From NCBI RefSeq assembly GCF_001424025.1, contig NZ_LMPZ01000002.1, positions 62,001 through 126,000 of the forward strand: a stretch of DNA of 64,000 nucleotides, read 5' to 3'. Numbering within the stretch: the first letter of the stretch is position 1; each line of letters begins with the position of its first letter. Positions 8,185-15,722 of the stretch are shown here, piece by piece. A model generated the notes under the pieces. That model ran no database searches. It had not been told where the DNA came from and saw only the letters and a list, made by a program, of their open reading frames with translations. This stretch comes from Brevundimonas sp. Leaf363. Lineage in GTDB: Bacteria; Pseudomonadota; Alphaproteobacteria; Caulobacterales; Caulobacteraceae. The position numbers were made by a program, and so were the translations under genes.

Positions 8185-8216
8185 TGTCCGGACAGGCGGC
8201 GATCGTGTCCGGACAC
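8185..8216. promoter_or_regulatory. Tandem palindromes between lepB and rpoN
   Basis: Two copies of the perfect 10-bp palindrome TGTCCGGACA lie at 8185-8194 and 8206-8215. Their start-to-start spacing is 21 bp, two helical turns. The second extends to the 12-bp palindrome GTGTCCGGACAC. This is the layout of a cooperative operator for a dimeric regulator in the divergent lepB/rpoN gap. No regulator is identified. A related gapped palindrome (GTCCGG-TG-CCGGAC) lies at 17496-17509 upstream of ihfB. Confidence 0.55.
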
Positions 8217-8331
8217 CGCATCGCATGCGGCAGCGGGGGCGTGTTCGCCTCGCGTTAACCTCCCCCCGACATTCTGCTCCAGCAAGTATCGGGCCACGTC
8301 GGCCCATCTGCGGAAAGTCTGGGGAAACGCG

Positions 8332-9831
8332 GTGCTCGGTCAGAGGCTGGAGGTCAGGCAGGGTCAGGGGCTGGTCGTCACGCCCCAGCTGCAGCAGGCC
8401 ATCAAGCTGCTGCAACTGTCGAACCAGGAGCTGGACGCCTTCGTCGAGCAGGAGCTGGAGCGCAACCCGCTGCTGCAGCGCGACGAGCCCGAGGGCGAGA
8501 CGGGCGACGCCCCGGCCGCCACGGAGGCGGCGGATCGCGCCGAAATGAGCTTTGACGACGGCCGCGCCCAAGATGGCGGCGACGCCGTGGACGCCCGATC
8601 CGACGACGTGCACGGCGAGGCCTCGCCCGGAGAGCGCGCCTCGGATCGCGCAGCCGAGGACAGCCAGCCGGGCCTGTCGGACTGGTCGCGCGTCGGCGCC
8701 GGCGGCTCGGCGCCCGAAGGCGACTACGAACGCCCCGACGAACATGAGGCGACCCTGTGGGAGCATCTGCAGGCCCAGGCCTCGCAGGCGGCCTTCAGCG
8801 CCCCGGACCAGGCCATCGCCCTGACCCTGATCGATGCGGTGGACGAGGGCGGGTATCTGCGGATCGAACTGGCTGAGGTGGCGGACCGCCTGGGCTGCGC
8901 GCTGGAGCGGGTCGAGGCGGTGCTGGCCGTCTGCCACGGGTTCGAGCCGACCGGCGTCATGGCCCGCACGGTGCCCGAATGCCTGAAGCTGCAGCTGATC
9001 GAGCGCAACCGCTTCGACCCGGCCATGGCGGCCCTGCTGGACAATCTGGAGCTTCTGGCGCGCCGCGACCTGATCGGGCTGAAGAAGGTCTGCGGCGTCG
9101 ACGGCGAAGACCTGACCGACATGATCGCCGAGCTGAGAGGCCTGACGCCGCGCCCCGGCGCCGGGTTCGGCGGCGAGCCGGCCCAGACGGTCATCCCCGA
9201 CGTCCATGTGCGGCCCGATCCCGCCGGCGGCTGGCGGGTCGAGCTGAACGCCGATACCCTGCCACGCCTGCTGATCGACAAGCGCTATCACGGCGTGGTC
9301 CAGGCCGGCGCGCGGACCGAGACTGAAAAGACCTTCGTCGCCGACTGCGCCGCCCAGGCCAGCTGGCTGGTCAAGTCGCTGGATCAGCGGGCCAAGACCA
9401 TCCTCAAGGTCGGCAGCGAGATCGTGCGCCAGCAGGACGCCTTTCTGGCCTTCGGCGTCGAGTTCCTGCGGCCGCTGAACCTCAAGACGGTCGCCGACGC
9501 CATCGGCATGCACGAGAGCACCGTCAGCCGGGTGACCTCGAACAAATACGTCTCGACCCCGCGCGGCGTGTTCGAACTGAAATTCTTCTTCACCGCCGCC
9601 ATTCAGTCCGTCGACGGCGCCTCCACCCATTCGGCCGAGGCGGTGCGCCACCGGATCAAATCGATGATCGATGCGGAGGGGTCGGACGGCGACGTCCTTT
9701 CCGACGACCGCATCGTGGAAATTCTGAAGGAGGCGGGCATCGACATCGCCCGCCGGACCGTAGCCAAGTATCGGGAAGCCCTGCGTATTCCGTCGTCTGT
9801 CGCGCGCAAGCGGATGCTCAAGACGGCCTGA
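8332..9831 (+). CDS. rpoN: RNA polymerase sigma-54 factor
   Basis: 499-residue alternative sigma factor for enhancer-dependent (-24/-12) promoters. The N-terminal activator region (LGQRLEVRQGQGLVVTPQLQ, then QAIKLLQLSNQEL) is intact. An acidic linker (about 60-130) follows, then the core-binding region, and the C-terminal RpoN box reads ARRTVAKYREAL. The GTG at 8332 starts exactly at region I and has GGGGA about eight bases upstream. The longer in-frame reading from 8128 would add residues unlike the family. In Caulobacter sigma-54 drives flagellar and stalk genes. hpf and ptsN follow, the classical rpoN neighbourhood. Confidence 0.96.
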   Translation: MLGQRLEVRQGQGLVVTPQLQQAIKLLQLSNQELDAFVEQELERNPLLQRDEPEGETGDAPAATEAADRAEMSFDDGRAQDGGDAVDARSDDVHGEASPGERASDRAAEDSQPGLSDWSRVGAGGSAPEGDYERPDEHEATLWEHLQAQASQAAFSAPDQAIALTLIDAVDEGGYLRIELAEVADRLGCALERVEAVLAVCHGFEPTGVMARTVPECLKLQLIERNRFDPAMAALLDNLELLARRDLIGLKKVCGVDGEDLTDMIAELRGLTPRPGAGFGGEPAQTVIPDVHVRPDPAGGWRVELNADTLPRLLIDKRYHGVVQAGARTETEKTFVADCAAQASWLVKSLDQRAKTILKVGSEIVRQQDAFLAFGVEFLRPLNLKTVADAIGMHESTVSRVTSNKYVSTPRGVFELKFFFTAAIQSVDGASTHSAEAVRHRIKSMIDAEGSDGDVLSDDRIVEILKEAGIDIARRTVAKYREALRIPSSVARKRMLKTA

Positions 9832-9926
9832 GCGGACTTCAGCGCGCGACATCTGGCCGCTCCGGAATTCCCACGAATGCGTGAGCGGCCGTTGACACCA
9901 AAGACGTCCGGTCGCGTTCTATCCGC

Positions 9927-10586
9927 ATGCAAGTCCAAGTCAGCGGCAAGCACGTGGATGTCGGCGAAGCGTTAGGCTCGCGCATCTCCCAGGAACTCGA
10001 AGACGGCATCGGCAAATACTTTGAGCGAGGAGCTCAGGACGCCGAAGTGATCGTCGCCAAGGAGGGCCATAGCTTCAAGGTGGACTGTTGGGTCCGGCTT
10101 GCTTCGGGTCAGGTCGTGGTGACGACCGGCATGGGCGGCGACGCCCATTCGGCCTTCACCGAAAGCCTGTCGAAGCTTGAAACCCGCGTCCGTCGCTACA
10201 AGCGGCGCCTGAAGGACCACCATATCGGTCCCAAGGGCCTGTCGCCCGAGAAGACCGAGAACGCGGCCCGCGAGGTCGCGCACTCCATCGTCCTGCGCAA
10301 TCCCGACACGGTCGAGGACGACGCCTTCGGCGACACCGATCGCGCGGACGAACCGCCGCCCGTCGGCATGGTCATCGCCGAGACGCAGTCGGAGATCCGC
10401 ACCATCACGGTCGGACGCGCGGTCATGGAGCTCGATATGACGGGCTATCCGCTCGTCATGTTCCGAAACGCGGCGCACGGCGGCCTGTCGGTCGTCTATC
10501 GCCGTCCCGACGGCAACGTCGGCTGGATCGATCCTGAACGTCAGGGCGTGCGCCTGAACGGTAACGGTTCAACAAACGGTCACTAG
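9927..10586 (+). CDS. hpf: Ribosome hibernation promoting factor, long form
   Basis: 219-residue long HPF. The N-terminal ribosome-binding domain (about 1-100, QVSGKHVDVGEALGSRISQE) and a charged linker precede the C-terminal dimerisation domain (about 160-210, MTGYPLVMFRNAAHGGLSVV then YRRPDGNVGWIDP). Long HPF joins two 70S ribosomes into an inactive 100S dimer in starvation. It lies 95 bases after rpoN and before ptsN, a conserved order. Confidence 0.94.
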   Translation: MQVQVSGKHVDVGEALGSRISQELEDGIGKYFERGAQDAEVIVAKEGHSFKVDCWVRLASGQVVVTTGMGGDAHSAFTESLSKLETRVRRYKRRLKDHHIGPKGLSPEKTENAAREVAHSIVLRNPDTVEDDAFGDTDRADEPPPVGMVIAETQSEIRTITVGRAVMELDMTGYPLVMFRNAAHGGLSVVYRRPDGNVGWIDPERQGVRLNGNGSTNGH

Positions 10587-10664
10587 TAAGAGCTTCCCTC
10601 GCGGGGCGTGTGCGTCTACACGGCGCCCGCCTCGCGGGTTGTTCGCGTTCGAGTCGGGGATTTC

Positions 10665-11135
10665 ATGGAAATCGGAGATCTTCTGGCGTCGGACGGCGGC
10701 ATCGTGCTGCGCGGCGGGGCGTCGTCCAAGCGGCAGGCGTTGCACGCGGTGGCCGAGGTTGCGGCTTCGGCCCTGGGCGTCGACGGCCAGCGCGTGTTCG
10801 ACGCGCTGATGGAGCGCGAGGCTCTGGGCGCCACGGGCCTGGGCTCCGGCGTCGCGGTCCCGCATGCGCGCCTGAGGGGGCTGACCCACGTCTCCGGCGT
10901 TTTCGTGCGACTGGACACGCCGGTCGCCTACGGTGCCGTTGACGATCGCCCGGTCGACCTGTTGTTCGCTCTGTTCGCTCCGCCGGCCGACGGCGCGGGC
11001 CACCTGCGCGCCCTGGCGGCTGTCTCGCGCGCCATGCGCTCTCCCGAGCTTCGCGAACGCCTGCGTCAAGCCAAGTCGGAGGACGCGGTGCGGGCCATGT
11101 TCGTCCCCCAGGAAATCACCACCACGGCGGCGTGA
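10665..11135 (+). CDS. ptsN: PTS IIA-like nitrogen regulatory protein PtsN
   Basis: 156-residue EIIA-Ntr, the terminal phosphoacceptor of the nitrogen phosphotransferase chain (EI-Ntr, NPr, EIIA-Ntr), which regulates potassium, carbon and nitrogen functions rather than sugar import. The phospho-accepting His lies in GVAVPHARLRG (about residue 66). The ATG at 10665 is preceded by GTCGGGGA and starts the canonical MEIGDLL region. An in-frame ATG-like extension from 10608 lacks family similarity. It is the third gene of the rpoN-hpf-ptsN set. Confidence 0.94.
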   Translation: MEIGDLLASDGGIVLRGGASSKRQALHAVAEVAASALGVDGQRVFDALMEREALGATGLGSGVAVPHARLRGLTHVSGVFVRLDTPVAYGAVDDRPVDLLFALFAPPADGAGHLRALAAVSRAMRSPELRERLRQAKSEDAVRAMFVPQEITTTAA

Positions 11136-11272
11136 AGCTTCGGTCGCTAGATCGTCGCTCCTTGGACCGCGCAGCGGACCGCCGATACATCCCGCGCTAA
11201 GCGTGATCTCCTGGCTTTAGGTCTCCTCGCTACGCTCGCCCCGCAATGACGGACAGGGTTGCCCTTAAGCCG

Positions 11273-11533
11273 TCAGTGGACAGAGACCGGCGCCAGTTCG
11301 TGCGCCACGGCGGCGGCGAAGGCGGACTCGCGGTCCACCATCACGGCCAGGCGCTCGCCATCGGCGCTGTGGACCGCGTACAGGGTCGCTTCCGGGTCGA
11401 TCTCCAGTCCCTTCACGGCGGTGACAGGCGTGTCGGACAGGACATCGGCCGCGCGGATCTGGCGAACATACACCAGGTCTGGGGCGCCCAGGCCGGCGAA
11501 GTCTTCTTTGGTCATCATCATCACGGGCGTCAT
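11273..11533 (-). CDS. DUF1150 family protein
   Basis: 86-residue small protein matching the DUF1150 family of alphaproteobacteria (KEDFAGLGAPDLVYVRQI near the N-terminus, LYAVHSADGERLAVMVDR in the middle). These genes regularly sit directly downstream of an Hsp20 gene, as here (61 bases away, same strand), which suggests a stress-linked or chaperone-linked role not yet defined. The N-terminus has several Met codons (MTPVMMM), so the true start may be a few codons inside. Confidence 0.85.
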   Translation of the reverse strand: MTPVMMMTKEDFAGLGAPDLVYVRQIRAADVLSDTPVTAVKGLEIDPEATLYAVHSADGERLAVMVDRESAFAAAVAHELAPVSVH

Positions 11534-11594
11534 AGGACCGCCTCCTCAAGCTTGCTAACGCCCGACAACGCCGGGCGGTTCGACCGCCGCGTCT

Positions 11595-12014
11595 TCAGCC
11601 GGCGGTTATAGGGATGCGCCGCACGGTGCGTTCGGGCTCCGGCCGGCTCATGTCGACGTGCAGCAGGCCGTGCTCCAGCCTGGCCGTCTCGACCTCCAGC
11701 CCATCCGCCAGCACGAAGCTGCGGACGAAGCCCCGCGCCGCGATGCCGCGATGCAAAAAGGCCTGTTCGGTCTTGGCCAGACCCTCTCGCTTGCCGATCA
11801 GGGTCAGCTGGCGCCCCTCGACGGAGACGCTCAGCTCGTCCGGCGCAAAGCCGGCGACCGCCAGGGTGATGCGCACCCCGCCGTCCTCGCGCTGTTCGAC
11901 ATTGTAGGGCGGATAGCTCTCGGCCGCCGCCTTGGCCGCCCGGTCGATCAGGGCCCGGGTGTGGTCGAAGCCCAGAAGAAAGGGGCTGTCGAACAGGATG
12001 GTGCGCGTCGTCAT
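11595..12014 (-). CDS. Small heat-shock protein, Hsp20/IbpA type
   Basis: 139-residue ATP-independent holdase. The alpha-crystallin domain spans about 30-130, with strands such as YPPYNVEQREDGGVRITLAV and a GL-H motif in LEHGLLHVDM. The C-terminal anchoring motif is present as RRIPI. The ATG at 12014 is preceded by GAGGA. The longer reading frame upstream runs through the tRNA-Ala gene and is not credible. A heat-shock-like promoter is visible upstream, and a DUF1150 gene follows. Confidence 0.93.
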   Translation of the reverse strand: MTTRTILFDSPFLLGFDHTRALIDRAAKAAAESYPPYNVEQREDGGVRITLAVAGFAPDELSVSVEGRQLTLIGKREGLAKTEQAFLHRGIAARGFVRSFVLADGLEVETARLEHGLLHVDMSRPEPERTVRRIPITAG

Positions 12015-12093
12015 CGTGATCCTCGAGCCCTTGAAAGCAGCCCCCGGCCGTCGATCGCCCCCCGAAATCGGCAGGGCGCTGGCCGTGATTGTC

Positions 12094-12121
12094 AGATGGG
12101 GACGGGACAGCGTCGCCGCAA
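12094..12121 (-). promoter_or_regulatory. Sigma-32-like promoter of the hsp20 gene
   Basis: On the minus strand, TTGCGG (12121-12116) and CCCCATCT (12101-12094) are separated by 14 bases. CCCCATnT is the heat-shock sigma factor -10 element. This predicts a leader of about 70 nt before the ATG at 12014. Small heat-shock leaders in alphaproteobacteria often carry ROSE-type RNA thermometers, and the leader is GC-rich with its Shine-Dalgarno in GGCTCGAGGATC, but I could not confirm the ROSE fold. Confidence 0.5.
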
Positions 12122-12187
12122 CGCAGAGGGCCTGCAGGGCCGGAAACGAAGAAGGGGCCGGACATGCGTCCGACCCCTTCAGGAAAC

Positions 12188-12263
12188 TGGTGGAGCTAAG
12201 CGGAGTCGAACCGCTGACCTCTTGAATGCCATTCAAGCGCTCTACCAACTGAGCTATAGCCCC
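12188..12263 (-). tRNA. tRNA-Ala (anticodon GGC)
   Basis: 76-nt tRNA. The acceptor GGGGCTA pairs with TAGCTCC (one G-U type pair allowed), followed by ACCA with CCA encoded. The D-arm has GCTCAGTTGGTAGAGC and the T-arm GGTTCGACTCC. The anticodon stem CTTGA/TCAAG encloses loop ATGGCAT, giving anticodon GGC. It lies upstream of hsp20 on the same strand, without obvious linkage. Confidence 0.96.
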
Positions 12264-12356
12264 AAGCCTTTCGGCCGGTTCGCCGCCGAAACCCCTGCGG
12301 GCCCCCTGCGGCGAGGCGGCGGAACCTATGTCAGGCCCCCTCCGCGATCAACCCGT

Positions 12357-12382
12357 CGGGACGCGATTTTTTTCGCGTCCCG
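12357..12382. repeat. Perfect 10-bp hairpin downstream of the zinc-ribbon gene
   Basis: CGGGACGCGA (12357-12366) and TCGCGTCCCG (12373-12382) are perfect inverted repeats around a run of T in the loop. It lies 17 bases beyond the stop of the leftward zinc-ribbon gene. The T-run is inside the loop rather than after the stem, so it is not a standard intrinsic terminator on either strand. A role in 3'-end formation is possible. Confidence 0.5.
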
Positions 12383-12398
12383 AAACAGGCTGTTTTGG

Positions 12399-12878
12399 TC
12401 AGTCCTCGTCCTTGCCCGGACGCGAGATTTCGCCGTCCAGATTGTCTTCGTCCTCGTCCTCGATGAACGGGACATCGTCATCGTCGTCGTCGGCCAGGAC
12501 GTCGTCGTCGTCGCCGTCGGTCGTGCCCATGCCGGCTTCTTCCGAAGCGTCGGCCGGGGTGCTTTCGTCGTCGTCGTCCGGCGTTAGGATGGGCTCATGG
12601 CCTTCCTCGTCGATTTCCGGGGCGGTGACGGCTTCGTCCTCGTCCTCTTCATCGGCGTCCGCCTTCTTGTCGGCGACCTGATCCTCGGCCTCGTCATCGG
12701 CGGCGTAGCCGGGGGCGAGACGACCGCGGACGCGGCGGTTCTTCAGGGCTTCCTCGGGGTCGAACTCCGTGGCGCACTTGGGGCAGTGGGCGGGGCGACG
12801 GTTGAGGTCGTAGAATTTGGCCTGGCAGTTCGGGCAGATCTGCTTGGCGCCAAGTTCAGGATTGGCCACGGGGCGCAT
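12399..12878 (-). CDS. TIGR02300-type zinc-ribbon protein with acidic tail
   Basis: 159-residue protein. The N-terminal zinc ribbon has two CxxC knuckles (CPNC and CPKC, about residues 16-36), then a basic patch ([13 protein letters not shown]) and a tail of about 100 residues dominated by Asp and Glu. This matches a conserved alphaproteobacterial family of unknown function (TIGR02300). The ATG at 12878 starts at [19 protein letters not shown] as in the family. The tail has several DDDDD runs and is probably disordered; it could mimic nucleic acid or bind basic proteins, which is speculation. Confidence 0.85.
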   Translation of the reverse strand: MRPVANPELGAKQICPNCQAKFYDLNRRPAHCPKCATEFDPEEALKNRRVRGRLAPGYAADDEAEDQVADKKADADEEDEDEAVTAPEIDEEGHEPILTPDDDDESTPADASEEAGMGTTDGDDDDVLADDDDDDVPFIEDEDEDNLDGEISRPGKDED

Positions 12879-12993
12879 ACCTTTGGCGGGAGGGGGGGAT
12901 TTAGGGCGGCTCACTTGCCACCCGATGGGGCCGCTGTCAAAACGCAAATCCTCGCGCCACCCGCGCGCCAGCACAGACGTGGAGCCTCAGCGG

Positions 12994-14313
12994 GTGACGA
13001 CGCCTTCACAACTGACCGCGCGGCCTGCCCGCTCCCTGGCCGGCGTCGTGCGCGCGCCGGGCGACAAGTCGATGTCCCACCGTGCCCTGATCTTCGGGGC
13101 GATGGCGTCCGGCGTCACCGAAATCGAGGGCCTGCTGGAAGGCGACGACATCCTGGCCACCGGCCGCGCCGCCGCGGCCTTCGGCGCCCGTGTCGAACGG
13201 CTGGGCGACGGTCATTGGCGGGTCGAAGGCCAGGGCGGTCTGAAGTCGCCCGCCGAGGTCATCGACTGCGGCAACGCCGGCACGGGCGTGCGTCTGCTGA
13301 TGGGCGCGGCCGCCGGCTATCCGATCCAGGCCCGGTTCGACGGCGACGCGTCGCTGCGCAAGCGGCCGATGAAGCGGGTCACCGGCCCGCTGGCGTCCAT
13401 GGGCGCCCGCTTCGACTGGCTGGCTGACGAGGACCGGCTTCCCGTGCGCGTGCACGGCGGCGCGCTGGGCGCCATCGACTATGTGCAGAGCGTCGCCTCG
13501 GCCCAGGTGAAGTCGGCCATCCTGCTGGCGGGCCTGAATGCGTCGGGCGTCACCACGGTGCTGGAGCCGGAAAAGAGCCGCGACCATACCGAGCGTATGC
13601 TGCGCGCCTTTGGGGCCGAGGTCGGCGTCGAAGAGATCGGCGAGGGCTGGAAGGTGTCACTGGCCGGTGGTCAGCCGCTGAAGGGGACGTTCGTGGCCGT
13701 GCCGGGCGATCCGTCGTCGGCGGCCTTCCCTCTGGCGGCGGGTCTGGTGGTTCCAGGCTCGGAAGTGACGGTGGAGGGCGTCATGCTCAATCTCCAGCGC
13801 ACCGGCCTCTTCCAGACCTGGATCGACATGGGCGCCGACCTGACCATCTCGAACCGCCGCCAGGCCGGCGGCGAGGACGTCGGCGACATCACCGCCCGCT
13901 ATTCCCAGTTGAAGGGCATCGTCGTCCCAGAGGCGCGCGCCGCCTCGATGATCGACGAATATCCTATCCTGTCGGCTACAGCGGCTTTTGCTGACGGCCG
14001 GACGATCATGCGCGGCATCGGCGAGATGCGCGTCAAGGAAAGCGACCGCATCGCCCTGATGGTGGCGGGCCTGCAGGCCTGCGGCGTCCAGGTCGAGGAG
14101 GAGCCGGAGGGCTTCACGGTCACCGGCGGCCCCGTTCGCGGCGGGGCGAACGTCACCACCCACAGCGACCACCGTATCGCCATGAGCCACCTGATCCTGG
14201 GCCTCGCCGCCGCCGAACCCGTCACCGTCGATGAACCCGGCATGATCGCCACCAGCTTCCCGGGGTTCGTGGAAATGATGAACAGGCTGGGCGCCGCCAT
14301 CGGCGAGGCTTGA
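12994..14313 (+). CDS. aroA: 3-phosphoshikimate 1-carboxyvinyltransferase (EPSP synthase)
   Basis: 439-residue shikimate-pathway enzyme that joins shikimate-3-phosphate and phosphoenolpyruvate. Visible signatures are [13 protein letters not shown] (about 22-34), [14 protein letters not shown], and RVKESDRI near the C-terminus. The GTG start at 12994 gives the usual length; the open frame upstream overlaps the divergent zinc-ribbon gene. The pattern (NAGTG rather than NAGTA) resembles class II bacterial enzymes, which tend to be less glyphosate-sensitive; this is inferred from motif only. cmk and rpsA follow, after an inserted toxin-antitoxin pair. Confidence 0.96.
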   Translation: MTTPSQLTARPARSLAGVVRAPGDKSMSHRALIFGAMASGVTEIEGLLEGDDILATGRAAAAFGARVERLGDGHWRVEGQGGLKSPAEVIDCGNAGTGVRLLMGAAAGYPIQARFDGDASLRKRPMKRVTGPLASMGARFDWLADEDRLPVRVHGGALGAIDYVQSVASAQVKSAILLAGLNASGVTTVLEPEKSRDHTERMLRAFGAEVGVEEIGEGWKVSLAGGQPLKGTFVAVPGDPSSAAFPLAAGLVVPGSEVTVEGVMLNLQRTGLFQTWIDMGADLTISNRRQAGGEDVGDITARYSQLKGIVVPEARAASMIDEYPILSATAAFADGRTIMRGIGEMRVKESDRIALMVAGLQACGVQVEEEPEGFTVTGGPVRGGANVTTHSDHRIAMSHLILGLAAAEPVTVDEPGMIATSFPGFVEMMNRLGAAIGEA

Positions 14314-14338
14314 CTATTTGTCGCCTATAGACGACAAT
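14310..14338 (+). promoter_or_regulatory. Candidate autoregulated promoter of the toxin-antitoxin pair
   Basis: TTGACT (14310-14315) overlaps the aroA stop codon and is 17 bases from GACAAT (14333-14338), a plausible sigma-70 promoter. A 20-bp palindrome with one mismatched pair, TTGTCGCCTATAGACGACAA (14318-14337), covers the spacer and -10 and also the TTG start of the toxin. This is where an antitoxin operator would be expected. If transcription starts near 14345 the toxin would need an internal start or a readthrough mRNA, so the promoter and the TTG start are partly in conflict. Confidence 0.5.
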
Positions 14339-14659
14339 CTGATCCTCGAGCTGAGATACACCGACGCCTTCCTGCGTTGGCGTCGAAGCTTGAGGGACAG
14401 GCAGGCGATCGCTCGGATCACCACCCGGCTCGATCGCCTTGAGAACGGTCTGTGGGGCGACGCCAAATCGGTCGGAGGCGGCGTCACTGAACTACGGCTA
14501 CACTTCGGGCCGGGCTACCGTCTCTACGCGACCCAACGCGGGAATAGGATCGTGATCCTGCTCTGCGGAGGGGACAAATCAAGCCAGAGCCGGGACATCG
14601 CCGATGCCCAGCGCATGGCAGGAGAGTTGGACGATGGCGATCAAAACCTACGCCTATGA
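14318..14659 (+). CDS. RelE/HigB-superfamily toxin
   Basis: 113-residue member of the short phage-derived Gp49-like/HigB group of type II toxins, probable ribosome-dependent mRNA interferases. Core features are ILELRYTDAFLRWRRSLRDR, the LENGLWGD turn, GVTELRLHFGPGYRLYAT and IVILLCGGDKSSQSRDI with conserved basic residues. The start is uncertain: TTG at 14318 is the only usual start codon near the N-terminus, with GGCGAGG about ten bases upstream inside aroA. The toxin precedes its antitoxin, the order typical of higBA. It overlaps the antitoxin gene by 26 bases. Confidence 0.85.
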   Translation: MSPIDDNLILELRYTDAFLRWRRSLRDRQAIARITTRLDRLENGLWGDAKSVGGGVTELRLHFGPGYRLYATQRGNRIVILLCGGDKSSQSRDIADAQRMAGELDDGDQNLRL

Positions 14660-14942
14660 TGCGGCCGATTTCCTCGACAGCCCCGAGGCGGTCGAAGACT
14701 ATCTGATCGCATCATTCGAGGACGCGGCTGAATATGGCGATCCCCGGATCATCACCAAGGCGTTGGGCAATGTCGCGCGGGCCAAGGGCATGACGCAGAT
14801 GGCTCAGGACGCCGAACTGTCGCGCACGGCGTTGTATCGGGCGCTCAGCGAAGAGGGGCGGCCCGAGCTGTCGACCATCTTCAAGGTGATGCAGGCTCTG
14901 GGCCTGCGCCTCGCCCCCGTTCGCGTGGAAACCGCCGCCTGA
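14634..14942 (+). CDS. HTH antitoxin (HigA-like, addiction-module antidote family)
   Basis: 102-residue protein. The N-terminal segment (TYAYDAADFLDSPEAVEDYL) is the expected toxin-wrapping region and the C-terminal half is an XRE-type helix-turn-helix (NVARAKGMTQMAQDAELSRT, then LYRALSEEGRPELSTIFKVM). This matches the putative addiction-module antidote family. The ATG at 14634 has GGAGAG upstream. Its TGA stop shares the A of the cmk start codon (TGATG), so the essential kinase downstream appears translationally coupled to the antitoxin. Confidence 0.88.
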   Translation: MAIKTYAYDAADFLDSPEAVEDYLIASFEDAAEYGDPRIITKALGNVARAKGMTQMAQDAELSRTALYRALSEEGRPELSTIFKVMQALGLRLAPVRVETAA

Positions 14943-15577
14943 TGCCTATCGTGATCGCTGTCGACGGCCCGGCCGCATCGGGCAAGGGCACCATCGCCGC
15001 GCGGCTGGCGCGGACCTATGGGCTGCCGCACCTGGATACGGGCCTGCTGTACCGCGCTGTCGGGGTGAAGATGCTGGGCGAGGGTCACTCGCTGGACGAC
15101 GCCGACGCCGCAGAGGGCGCAGCCTGGTCGCTGGTTCCGGCCGGCCTGGCCGAGGATGAGCGCCTCACCACCGGCGAGGCGGGCGAGGCGGCCAGCCGCG
15201 TGGCCGGCTATCCGGGCGTGCGCGCCGCCCTGCTGGAGCTGCAGCAGGCCTTCGCGCAGCAGGACGGCGGCGCCGTGCTGGACGGGCGTGACATCGGCAC
15301 CGTCATCGCGCCGGACGCTCAAGCCAAGTTGTTCATCACCGCGACCGCCGAGGTGCGGGCCGCGCGCCGCTGGAAGCAGCTGACGGCGCGCGGCTTCGAC
15401 ATCGCCTACGAGGCCATGCTGGCCGACATCGTGGCGCGCGACGAACGGGACGCCGGTCGCGGCGCGGCGCCGATGGTCCAGGCCGACGACGCCGTCTTGC
15501 TGGATACGACCGATCTGGATATAGAGACCGCCTTCGATGCGGCCCGCCGTATCGTCGAGGCCGCGCGCGCCCGCTAA
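14942..15577 (+). CDS. cmk: Cytidylate kinase
   Basis: 211-residue kinase that phosphorylates CMP and dCMP with ATP. The P-loop is VDGPAASGKGTIA (about 6-18), the NMP-binding region has HLDTGLLYRAV, and LDGRDIGTVIAPDA is the conserved (d)CMP site. In alphaproteobacteria cmk normally follows aroA directly and precedes rpsA. Here it is separated from aroA by the toxin-antitoxin pair and overlaps the antitoxin stop by one base. Confidence 0.96.
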   Translation: MPIVIAVDGPAASGKGTIAARLARTYGLPHLDTGLLYRAVGVKMLGEGHSLDDADAAEGAAWSLVPAGLAEDERLTTGEAGEAASRVAGYPGVRAALLELQQAFAQQDGGAVLDGRDIGTVIAPDAQAKLFITATAEVRAARRWKQLTARGFDIAYEAMLADIVARDERDAGRGAAPMVQADDAVLLDTTDLDIETAFDAARRIVEAARAR

Positions 15578-15722
15578 AGGCAAATCCAACGCGCCGCTTC
15601 GATCCTTCCGCGGGCGCCCTGGTCTATCGACCTCGCATCACACGACCCGCCTATCCGATCTCACCCACCCGCGCGGGGCCGTCCGGCTTCGCGCCCCAAC
15701 CGTTTAGAAATTCCAGAGCTTC

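Noticed and set aside
8137-9852. 571-codon minus-strand frame
   Set aside because: Exact antisense shadow of rpoN.
12015-12248. N-terminal extension of the hsp20 frame
   Set aside because: It runs through the tRNA-Ala gene and lacks family similarity; the ATG at 12014 has a ribosome binding site.
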